Positions 6,940 to 13,259 of a stretch of DNA of 25,583 nucleotides are shown here, in pieces. The stretch's first letter is position 1. The number at the start of each line of letters is the position of its first letter. The stretch covers positions 1 to 25,583 of the forward strand of contig CAKZZD010000054.1 of assembly GCA_937886715.1 (NCBI GenBank), given 5' to 3'. Origin of the DNA: an uncultured Bacteroidales bacterium (GTDB lineage: Bacteria; Bacteroidota; Bacteroidia; Bacteroidales; P3). Below the pieces are notes generated by a model. That model had not been told where the DNA came from. It searched no databases and saw only the letters and a list, made by a program, of their open reading frames with translations. The position numbers and the translations under genes are program-made.

Positions 6940-7274
6940 GGCTCGTCGACTTCGTAGGTGGCAATGTTGCCGGCGGTTTCCTGCACGTCTACACGGAAGC
7001 AGTTGGGCACCTGCTGTTGGCACCATCGGGCTATGTTTTCTGCCGTAGGGTTGCATCCGATGATGTCGTTGATCACCTTGTGGTCGAGCCGGTCGGTGAT
7101 GCGGCTTTTTATGTGCGAGAAATCCACCACCATGCCGTTGTGATCCAATTCACGGGCTTTGCAATGGATGGTAATCAGCCAGTTGTGGCCATGCAGTTCG
7201 GTGCACTTGCTGGGGTAGTCGAGTTCGAGCCGATGGGCGCCGGAAACCTCGATTTGTTTGGTGACGTAATACAT
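6936..7274 (-). CDS. queD: 6-carboxy-5,6,7,8-tetrahydropterin synthase
   Basis: 112 aa, T-fold enzyme that makes 6-carboxytetrahydropterin from dihydroneopterin triphosphate, the first dedicated step of queuosine synthesis. Zinc ligands are H14, H28 and H30 (GAHRL and ELHGHNW) with catalytic Cys24 in the KCTELHGH motif. Asp64-His65 (LDHKVIND) is the relay pair, and Glu99 (QETAGN) is the substrate-anchoring acid. All key residues are present. It lies 6 bp after queC and overlaps queE by 4 bp, so the three form one transcript. Confidence 0.97.
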   Translation of the reverse strand: MYYVTKQIEVSGAHRLELDYPSKCTELHGHNWLITIHCKARELDHNGMVVDFSHIKSRITDRLDHKVINDIIGCNPTAENIARWCQQQVPNCFRVDVQETAGNIATYEVDEP

Positions 7275-7280
7275 GATGGG

Positions 7281-7955
7281 TTAAGCTTTGTAGGTTGTGG
7301 GGTCGTTGATTCCAGCTTCGGCGAAGGCCTGTCGGCGTTCAGTGCAGGTGCCGCAGGTGCCGCAATGCTGCTCGGCGCCGCGGTAGCACGAATAGGTGTC
7401 GGCATAGTCGATGCCCAATTTGGCGCCGCGGCGGATGATGTCGGCCTTGCTGATGTCGGTGTAGGGAGCGGCGAGGGTGACACCGTCGTAGGTGCCGGCG
7501 CGCATGGCGGCGTCCATGGCTGCCACGAACTGCGGCCGGCAGTCGGGGTAGATGGCGTGGTCGCCACCGTGGTTGGCGATGAGCACGCGCTTCAAGCCGC
7601 GACTTTCGGCCATGCCGCAGGCCACGCTGAGCATGATGCCGTTACGGAAGGGCACCACGGTGGAGTGCATGTTCTGGTCGTCGTATTGGCCGTCAGGGAT
7701 GGCGTCGGCTCCGGAGGTAAGTGCCGAACGGAAATGCTGTCCGATGAAGGCGAGGTCGATCACCATGTGTTCGATGCCGAGGTGGGCGCAATGGCGGCGG
7801 GCGCATGCCGTTTCGCGGGCGTTATGGTTGGCACCATAGTTGAAAGTGATGGCCAGCGCTATGCGCTGCTGCTCTTCGTAGAGGAGGGTTGTCGAGTCGA
7901 GACCGCCCGACAAGATGATTACCGAATCTTTGTTCGGTGTTGTGTTTGATGTCAT
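7281..7955 (-). CDS. queC: 7-cyano-7-deazaguanine (preQ0) synthase
   Basis: 224 aa, ATP-dependent enzyme turning 7-carboxy-7-deazaguanine and ammonia into preQ0. The PP-loop SGGLDS (residues 16-21) binds ATP. The C-terminal zinc site is complete: C190, C198, C201 and C204 in the YSCYRGAEQHCGTCGTC block. The order queC-queD-queE follows the operon, not the reaction order. No queF, queA or tgt is in the window; these must be elsewhere if queuosine is completed. The start codon is four bases after a preQ1 riboswitch, so synthesis is expected to fall when preQ1 is abundant. Confidence 0.97.
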   Translation of the reverse strand: MTSNTTPNKDSVIILSGGLDSTTLLYEEQQRIALAITFNYGANHNARETACARRHCAHLGIEHMVIDLAFIGQHFRSALTSGADAIPDGQYDDQNMHSTVVPFRNGIMLSVACGMAESRGLKRVLIANHGGDHAIYPDCRPQFVAAMDAAMRAGTYDGVTLAAPYTDISKADIIRRGAKLGIDYADTYSCYRGAEQHCGTCGTCTERRQAFAEAGINDPTTYKA

Positions 7956-7959
7956 TTTT

Positions 7960-7993
7960 CTTGTTTTGTTTTAGGGGGTTTCCAAGCACCCCT
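7960..7993 (-). promoter_or_regulatory. preQ1 class-I riboswitch controlling queC-queD-queE
   Basis: Read on the minus strand from 7993: P1 strand AGGGG (7993-7989), loop TGCTTGGAAA, then C7978, which sits where the preQ1-recognising cytosine is found, P1 partner CCCCT (7977-7973), and the A-rich tail AAAACAAAACAAG ending at 7960. CTTG in the loop (7986-7983) pairs perfectly with CAAG at the tail end (7963-7960), giving helix P2 of the H-type pseudoknot. The tail AACAAAACAAG is identical to that of the structurally solved Thermoanaerobacter preQ1-I aptamer as I remember it. P2 ends four bases before the queC ATG, so ligand binding most likely blocks ribosome access. Confidence 0.9.
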
Positions 7994-8012
7994 GCATGTC
8001 TGTTTTGCGCTG

Positions 8013-8020
8013 CAAAAGTA
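8013..8020 (-). promoter_or_regulatory. candidate -7 promoter box for the queCDE operon
   Basis: Minus-strand TACTTTTG fits TAnnTTTG and lies 20 bp upstream of the riboswitch, giving a leader of roughly 50-55 nt that is almost entirely aptamer. No clear -33 was seen. Confidence 0.55.
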
Positions 8021-8106
8021 CACAAAAAAATCGATATGGGAAAATTGCGAAAAATGTCCGCCTGTTGTGTGGGTAAAGAAGTACTGCTGAAGGAGATGAG
8101 TTGGAG

Positions 8107-8250
8107 ATGGACAGGTGGGGCAATTCCAGCATTGGAGAACGGTTTTCCGTTGCTATCCGGTTGTTCGAATCCAGTTATCCCCAGCCGAAGGAATTATCCG
8201 ATAGACTGTTGCGCGATATAAACGGATTCGATGTTGATAACTATTGTTGA
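8107..8250 (+). CDS. doubtful small ORF or gene remnant (47 aa)
   Basis: MDRWGNSSIGERFSVAIRLF continues to FDVDNYC and stops at 8250. Its composition is protein-like: an amphipathic helix, then a Pro-rich turn, then DRLLRDINGF. A Shine-Dalgarno-like AAGGAG lies at 8090-8095; a TTG at 8101 in the same frame is closer to it than the ATG. No family recognised. It lies between the divergent queC and DUF3298 promoters, and its stop touches the -33 region of the latter. It could be the leftover 3' end of a lost gene. Nothing else is supported in 8021-8246. Confidence 0.3.
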   Translation: MDRWGNSSIGERFSVAIRLFESSYPQPKELSDRLLRDINGFDVDNYC

Positions 8251-8277
8251 AGGGAGGCGTTTTATGCTGTATTTTTG
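8247..8277 (+). promoter_or_regulatory. Bacteroidota-type promoter of the DUF3298 lipoprotein gene
   Basis: The -7 box TATTTTTG (8270-8277) has a TTG (8247-8249) 20 bases upstream. The leader to the chosen ATG at 8328 is about 45 nt. Confidence 0.6.
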
Positions 8278-8327
8278 CATTCGGCTATTTGGGGGATAAA
8301 GTTATTAACCTCCACAGCGTGACGGTG

Positions 8328-9179
8328 ATGAAAGAAAGGTCTATATTGAAGTTTTTTCTGCTTGCCATTGCGGCAAGCTTGTTCTGCATAGGATGCAAGT
8401 CGGGTCACAACCAGGGTTTCGACACCTATTCCGTGGCCGGTCAGCGCAGTTTTTTGCTGGTTTCCAAGAATGGCCATTTCCCATTTGCGGGCGACACTAT
8501 CGGGTTGGTCAACAGTTTCAATCTGGTGTGGCCGTGTCCGGGCAAGATGACGTCGGAGGCAGAGCACGAGTTGCTGGTGCGCTATTTCGGTGACACGGAG
8601 GCGAAGGATATCGACCAGGTGGCCTCGGTGTGGCTCGACGATGTGAGTATTTACGATGAAGATGAGGTGCGGATCGTCAAAGTCGACACGCTGCCTGACA
8701 CGATGGAGTATTCCTATTCGAAGATAGAGGGAACATGTTCGAGTGATGGCGTGGTGGCGTGTTTCATGATCGGCAAGAGCAACTATGAGGTGGGATCGGC
8801 GCACATGCTGTACACGGCGGAATATGTCAATGTGGATGTCCGCAGCGGCAACGTGATCCATCTGTCCGACCTGGTTGACACGACGGTGCTCGGCGAGGTG
8901 CTGTATCGTGCCGTGAACGGCTTGGAGGTGAATAAAAGTGTAAGAGAGAGCTTGTTCGACGAGTATGTGCAGTCGGAGACGCTCCCGTTGTCCAACGATT
9001 TCATTATCGACGGAGCCGGCCGTACGATCACAGTCAATTATCAGGTCTACGATATCGCGCCTTATGCTTACGGCATCCAGTCGGTGGTGTTGCCGCTTGA
9101 CTGGCTGTTCGGGCAAGTGACGGTGACCGACTATGCCCGCTCTCTGATGGAAGAGATGAAGGGTGACGAATCCCTATAG
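8328..9179 (+). CDS. lipoprotein with PdaC/DUF3298-like domain
   Basis: 283 aa. I start at the ATG at 8328, not at an in-frame ATG at 8244: the later start begins directly with the signal peptide MKERSILKFFLLAIAASLF and lipobox-like CIGC (lipidated Cys23), while the earlier one would lie upstream of the promoter. The mature protein has a DUF4163/PdaC-like first half and a DUF3298 C-terminus: VNVDVRSGNVIHLSDLVD around residue 180, then the closing APYAYGIQSVVLPLDWL signature. Such domains occur in RsiV and in many Bacteroidota lipoproteins; lysozyme or glycan binding is known for RsiV, and the role here is unknown. It is convergent with galK; the two stop codons overlap by 6 bp. Confidence 0.85.
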   Translation: MKERSILKFFLLAIAASLFCIGCKSGHNQGFDTYSVAGQRSFLLVSKNGHFPFAGDTIGLVNSFNLVWPCPGKMTSEAEHELLVRYFGDTEAKDIDQVASVWLDDVSIYDEDEVRIVKVDTLPDTMEYSYSKIEGTCSSDGVVACFMIGKSNYEVGSAHMLYTAEYVNVDVRSGNVIHLSDLVDTTVLGEVLYRAVNGLEVNKSVRESLFDEYVQSETLPLSNDFIIDGAGRTITVNYQVYDIAPYAYGIQSVVLPLDWLFGQVTVTDYARSLMEEMKGDESL

Positions 9180-10304
9180 TTTCCTGGCACCGTCGCCGAT
9201 GGCCACATTGATCGGCTGGCATGCAACACCAAAGCGTTTCAGGTAGGATTCTTGGACGCACGCGACAAACCGTTCGAGGATGTCTTTGTGCACCAGGTTG
9301 ATGGTGCATCCGCCAAAACCGCCGCCCATGATGCGTGAGCCGGTGACACCCGAGGTGCGAGCCTCGTCGACCAGAAAGTCGATTTCGGGACAGCTGACCT
9401 CGTAGTCGTCGCGGAGGCCGTCATGTGTGAGGTACATCTGCTTTCCGATGGTGGCGAAGTCGTCATGCTCCAATGCCTGGCATACGGTCATCACCCTGTC
9501 GGCTTCGCCGATCACATAGCGAGCCCGCCGGAAGTCTTCTGGGGATATACGGTCTTTTAGCGAGTGTAGCATGTCCCATGTACAGTCGCGGAGGGATTCG
9601 ATGCCGGCCAGTGCTGCCACGCGTTCGCATGAGGCACGGCGGTCGTTGTAGGGAGATCCTACCAACTCGTGTTTTACGCAACTGTTGATCAGCACCAGAC
9701 GATAGTCGTCGGTGCGCCATGGATGGTAGCTGTATTCACCGCTGCGGCAGTCGAGGCGCATGAACATGTTGGCCTTTCCGAACATTGAAGCGAACTGATC
9801 CATGATGCCGCATTTGACGCCCACATAGTGATGCTCGGCAGCCTGGCCGACCCGAGCCAGCGCCATGCGGTCGAGTGTGGCGTTTCCGAACATGTCGTTG
9901 AGGGCATTGGCGAAGCAGCATTCCAAGGCGGCAGAAGAGCTCAATCCTGCCCCCAGGGGGATGTCGCCGCAATAGGCAGCATCGAAGCCTTCGACAGGTA
10001 CACCCGCCGCAATCAATTCGCGGACCGTGCCGAAGACATATCTGAAGTCGGTTTCTGTAGGGCCGTTGGGGTCGTCGATATTGAAAGAGCATTGCTTTTG
10101 AAGGTCGGCGGCGAGCATGTTCACGCGTAAGGTATGGTTAGGGCGGACGATGGCATAGATGCGCTTGTCGATGGCGGCAGGCAGCACGAAGCCGCCATTG
10201 TAGTCGGTGTGTTCGCCAATGAGGTTGATGCGTCCGGGGGCAGCATAAAGGGTGCCTTCGCCACCGAAATGGCTTGCGAACTGACTTTGAAGGGTGTCGG
10301 TCAT
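9174..10304 (-). CDS. galK: galactokinase
   Basis: 376 aa, GHMP kinase that phosphorylates alpha-D-galactose at C1, first step of the Leloir pathway. Galactokinase signature GRINLIGEHTDYNGG at residues 24-38; GHMP ATP loop PLGAGLSSSAALE at 116-128; catalytic Asp169 in CGIMDQF; third motif GGGFGGCTINL near the C-terminus. Length and motifs are complete. The ATG overlaps the galM stop codon (ATGA), so expression is coupled to galM. No galT or galE lies nearby. The 3' end runs 6 bp into the convergent lipoprotein gene, so there is no room for a private terminator. Confidence 0.98.
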   Translation of the reverse strand: MTDTLQSQFASHFGGEGTLYAAPGRINLIGEHTDYNGGFVLPAAIDKRIYAIVRPNHTLRVNMLAADLQKQCSFNIDDPNGPTETDFRYVFGTVRELIAAGVPVEGFDAAYCGDIPLGAGLSSSAALECCFANALNDMFGNATLDRMALARVGQAAEHHYVGVKCGIMDQFASMFGKANMFMRLDCRSGEYSYHPWRTDDYRLVLINSCVKHELVGSPYNDRRASCERVAALAGIESLRDCTWDMLHSLKDRISPEDFRRARYVIGEADRVMTVCQALEHDDFATIGKQMYLTHDGLRDDYEVSCPEIDFLVDEARTSGVTGSRIMGGGFGGCTINLVHKDILERFVACVQESYLKRFGVACQPINVAIGDGARKL

Positions 10305-11341
10305 AGTGTGGTGAATTTATATATTGTTGACGTATGGTAAGGTTCGCTGGCATGCAGATAGCCAGTGGATTCGAGCCAGTGGCGGTTGGGTGAGTCGGGA
10401 TACTGCTGGGTTTCCAGGCATACCGCGCTGTGGACGGGATATCTTGTGCCCTGTTTGCCGCAGACACCGTTTAAGAAGTTGCCCGTGTAGAGCTGTACTC
10501 CCGGTGCGTCGGTGTATATGTCCATTGAGATTCCTGTAGCGGCACAGCTGAGAGTGACCGAAGGAGCGTCGAGGGATGGGTGGTTGAGGACGTAGTTGTG
10601 ATCGTAGCCTCTGCCTATGTGTAGCTGCTCGTTGTCGGAGTTGATGTCGTCGCCGATGGCTTTTGCGGCCCTGAAGTCGAAAGGGGTGCCCTCAACAGGC
10701 ATGTGATCGCCGAGGGGGATGGATGTCTCGTCGACGGGGGTGTAGCGGTCGGCATCGATCCGAAGCATGTGGTCCAGGATGTCGTGGCAGAGAGGCTCGT
10801 CGGAGGTCTGTCCGAGGTTGAAATAGCTGTGGTTGGTCATATTGATCACCGTGGTGCGGTCGCTCTCGGCGTGGTAGTCGACACGGAGGGAGTTGTTCTC
10901 CAGCGAGTAGACAACGCGAACCTGCACACATCCGGGGAAGCCGTTGTCGCCGTCGGGGCTTGTCAAGGTGAGCACTATGCGGTTGCTGGTGGCTTCCTCG
11001 ACATGGAAGATGGCATATTGCCAACCCATGGGACCTCCGTGCAGGCAGTTGGGGCCATTGTTTTGTGGCAGTTGGTAAGTGACGCCGTCGACCGAGATGC
11101 GGCCTTTGGCCAAGCGGTTGGCGTAGCGACCGATGATAGCGCCGAAGTCGCTGGGGTTGTTGTCGGGCAGGTAGTCTTCAGCGCGGTTGAATCCCAGCAC
11201 CACATCTCTGAGGTGATTGTCTTTGTCGGGGATCATCAGACGGATTATGCGCCCGCCGAGATTGGTGATGTCCACCTGCATTCCATTATTGCCATAGAGC
11301 GTGTGGACCGCTATTGATTCTTGAGATGTCATTTTGGACAA
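10301..11341 (-). CDS. galM: aldose 1-epimerase (galactose mutarotase)
   Basis: 346 aa. Interconverts beta- and alpha-galactose so that galK can act on the alpha form. Substrate-binding NxxxR region FGAIIGRYANRLAKG at about 66-80; catalytic acid His171 in NMTNHSYFNLG; His101 in NCLHGG; catalytic base Glu310 in VCLETQQYPDSPN. All family residues are present. No signal peptide, so it is cytoplasmic, fitting its partner galK four bases on. The upstream 117 bp contain a TATAAT-like patch (around 11355) but no clear TAnnTTTG box. Confidence 0.97.
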   Translation of the reverse strand: MSKMTSQESIAVHTLYGNNGMQVDITNLGGRIIRLMIPDKDNHLRDVVLGFNRAEDYLPDNNPSDFGAIIGRYANRLAKGRISVDGVTYQLPQNNGPNCLHGGPMGWQYAIFHVEEATSNRIVLTLTSPDGDNGFPGCVQVRVVYSLENNSLRVDYHAESDRTTVINMTNHSYFNLGQTSDEPLCHDILDHMLRIDADRYTPVDETSIPLGDHMPVEGTPFDFRAAKAIGDDINSDNEQLHIGRGYDHNYVLNHPSLDAPSVTLSCAATGISMDIYTDAPGVQLYTGNFLNGVCGKQGTRYPVHSAVCLETQQYPDSPNRHWLESTGYLHASEPYHTSTIYKFTTL

Positions 11342-11458
11342 TGCAATATTATATTATAAGTAGAGCAGCAAGCGATGTGTGAAGCTGCCTCCACAGGGGG
11401 TGGTTTCCTCTGCGTTGAACCGGGTGAAGCCAGAAGGTGGGCGCGCCTATTTCTCTTT

Positions 11459-12241
11459 TTAGGCCTGTTCCGGATTGCCCGGGAATTGCGGGTGCGTCTT
11501 CAGGAACGACTGGTAGTCGCGCATCATGTTGGTGTACATCTCTTTCCGGCTGTAGACGTAGTAGGCGGGATAGAAACTCTTCACCACCACTACGTTGGCC
11601 TCCTCCGAATAGTAGCAATGGGCGTTCACTTCCACGAGATCCTTCAGGAAGTATTCTTGCAGGAAGCTGACGATGATGCCTTGTCCGCCGCAGCACAGGA
11701 TGATGTTGGCATGATACATGTTGATCTGTTCCACCAGAAGGTCGGCATAGTTCTTCATGTATTTTTGTATCACGGCGTTGCTGGCAGCGCGGGAGTCGAT
11801 CTGTTTCTTGCAGTTGACGCGGGCGATGGGGGCCGTTTCGTAGAATTGCTGCAACTTGGGTTGGTTGTCGGCCTTGTCGAAGGAGAGGATTCTCCTGTCG
11901 GAGGTGTTCATCAAGCCATAGGCCCAAAGCTCAAGGTTCGGGAAGAAATATTTGGCGGTTTTCCCATTGTCGAGATGGGGCGAAGGCACGCGGCCGCTTT
12001 CACTCCGGATATCCCAGCAGTCCTCGTCGTATACCTCTTTGGTGAGCACCAGCAGGCGAAGCCTCGACTGGTTCCAATTTTCGGATTCGGTCCCCGGGCG
12101 ATGAACTTGCCCATATCCGTCAAACCATAATTCACCACGATACAGGATGCCGTCTTTGGCGATTTCCTGGCCATCGTGCAATTTCTGGGCTCTTTTGATC
12201 CAGCGGGAGAACAGCTTCTCTTCTTGACTGCGGTAGTCCAT
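11459..12241 (-). CDS. conserved hypothetical protein, possible uracil-DNA-glycosylase superfamily
   Basis: 260 aa from the ATG at 12241. A TTG eight codons earlier overlaps the promoter's -7 box and is rejected as start. Recognisable blocks: LRLLVLTKEVYDED with CWDIR (61-79), ARVNCKKQIDSRAAS (140-154), DLLVEQI (167-173) and NIILCCGGQG (179-188), then KSFYPAYYVYSRKE. This pattern resembles a family in Bacteroidota and Firmicutes (LLKEVND, then INLKK, then EQI, then IIICCG) that looks like a divergent UDG-fold protein. The catalytic residues of true UDGs are not evident. Function unknown. Transcribed alone. Confidence 0.8.
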   Translation of the reverse strand: MDYRSQEEKLFSRWIKRAQKLHDGQEIAKDGILYRGELWFDGYGQVHRPGTESENWNQSRLRLLVLTKEVYDEDCWDIRSESGRVPSPHLDNGKTAKYFFPNLELWAYGLMNTSDRRILSFDKADNQPKLQQFYETAPIARVNCKKQIDSRAASNAVIQKYMKNYADLLVEQINMYHANIILCCGGQGIIVSFLQEYFLKDLVEVNAHCYYSEEANVVVVKSFYPAYYVYSRKEMYTNMMRDYQSFLKTHPQFPGNPEQA

Positions 12242-12262
12242 AATGATGCGATTTTTATTTTG

Positions 12263-12270
12263 CAAAGATA
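12263..12270 (-). promoter_or_regulatory. candidate -7 promoter box for the UDG-like gene
   Basis: Minus-strand TATCTTTG fits TAnnTTTG, with a predicted start about 15-20 nt before the ATG at 12241. The -33 region is occupied by the inverted repeat at 12274-12299. Confidence 0.5.
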
Positions 12271-12273
12271 AAG

Positions 12274-12299
12274 ATACTTTTCCAATTGGAGAAAAGTAT
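12274..12299 (-). promoter_or_regulatory. 9-bp inverted repeat: operator or miaA terminator
   Basis: Perfect arms ATACTTTTC (12274-12282) and GAAAAGTAT (12291-12299) around 8 bases. It sits directly upstream of the -7 box of the UDG-like gene and 32 bp after the miaA stop. Read on the minus strand it runs into CTTTATCTTTG, so it could end miaA transcripts. Its position over the -33 region equally fits a repressor site. Confidence 0.5.
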
Positions 12300-12331
12300 T
12301 TTGAAAAAAATAATCATGAAGGCGAAAAAGC

Positions 12332-13255
12332 CTATTCTTGAGGGTGGTGTGATGGCAAGATTTGGGCCACTTTTTCGTCCATGCTTAGCGAGCCGTCGAT
12401 CCAGTGTATATCTACTCCGTTTCGTTCCATCCGACGAAACCAGGTCATCTGGCGTTTGGCAAATCGGCGTATGTCTGTAAACAGATCGCGGTAGAGCTCC
12501 TCGTCGGTGCATTCTCCGAGTATGCGGCGGGTCACGTGGCGGTATTCCAGGCCGAAGCGCATCAATCTTTGGGGTGAAATGCCGTTGTCGATCAGGCGTT
12601 GCACTTCGTCGACCATACCCTCGTCAATGCGCTGACGAAGGCGATCTCCGATGCGTTTGATGATCACTTCGCGGGGGAAACTGATGCCGAATATGCGGTG
12701 CTGCATCGCCGGCAGACGAGTGAACCCCTCGGGATGCTGAAGGCGGTATTCCTGTATTTCCAAAGCGCGCAGGAGCCGGTCGCGGGTCTCGGTGTCGGTA
12801 TGGTTGTGCAGTTTGGTCATCGAGGCCAGCCTGGCGGTGAGGGCCTCGTCGCTCACGTCTTCGAGGCTTTTGCGGAATTCAGGATCGACGGGAGCGTCGG
12901 GCAGTTTGTAGCTGCGCACCACAGCGTCGATATAGAGGCCTGTTCCGCCGCAGAGTATGGCTTGCTTTCCGCGATCCTGGATGCTGCAGAATGCTTGCTT
13001 GAAGTCGTTCAAAAACCGGTAGGCATTGTACTCTTCGGCAGGCGAGCAGATGTCAATCAGATGGTGGGGAATGTCGGTGCCGTGGATATGGTAGTCGGCC
13101 AGATCCTTGCCGGTGCCGATATCCATCCCGCGGAACACCTGTCGTGAATCGGCGCTGATGATTTCCCCACCGGTGCGATAGGCCACCTCGGCAGCCAATG
13201 CCGTCTTGCCGGTGGCTGTCGGTCCCAGAATGGTGATCAGCGTGGGCTCCATCAA
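12332..13255 (-). CDS. miaA: tRNA dimethylallyltransferase
   Basis: 307 aa. Transfers the dimethylallyl group to N6 of A37 in tRNAs reading codons that begin with U. P-loop GPTATGKT at residues 11-18; DSRQ-type substrate motif in ISADSRQVFRGMDIGTGK; GGTGLYIDAV region; C-terminal RRFAKRQMTWFR motif that contacts the tRNA. Full length and complete. It starts 4 bp after the PorE-like gene, so it is most likely the second gene of that transcript; an unrelated pairing functionally. Confidence 0.97.
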   Translation of the reverse strand: MMEPTLITILGPTATGKTALAAEVAYRTGGEIISADSRQVFRGMDIGTGKDLADYHIHGTDIPHHLIDICSPAEEYNAYRFLNDFKQAFCSIQDRGKQAILCGGTGLYIDAVVRSYKLPDAPVDPEFRKSLEDVSDEALTARLASMTKLHNHTDTETRDRLLRALEIQEYRLQHPEGFTRLPAMQHRIFGISFPREVIIKRIGDRLRQRIDEGMVDEVQRLIDNGISPQRLMRFGLEYRHVTRRILGECTDEELYRDLFTDIRRFAKRQMTWFRRMERNGVDIHWIDGSLSMDEKVAQILPSHHPQE

Positions 13256-13259
13256 CGCG

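Noticed and set aside
6940..7056. N-terminal extension of QueE to the ATG at 7056
   Set aside because: The extra 39 residues lie within queD and are unrelated to QueE; the GTG at 6939 gives the conserved N-terminus.
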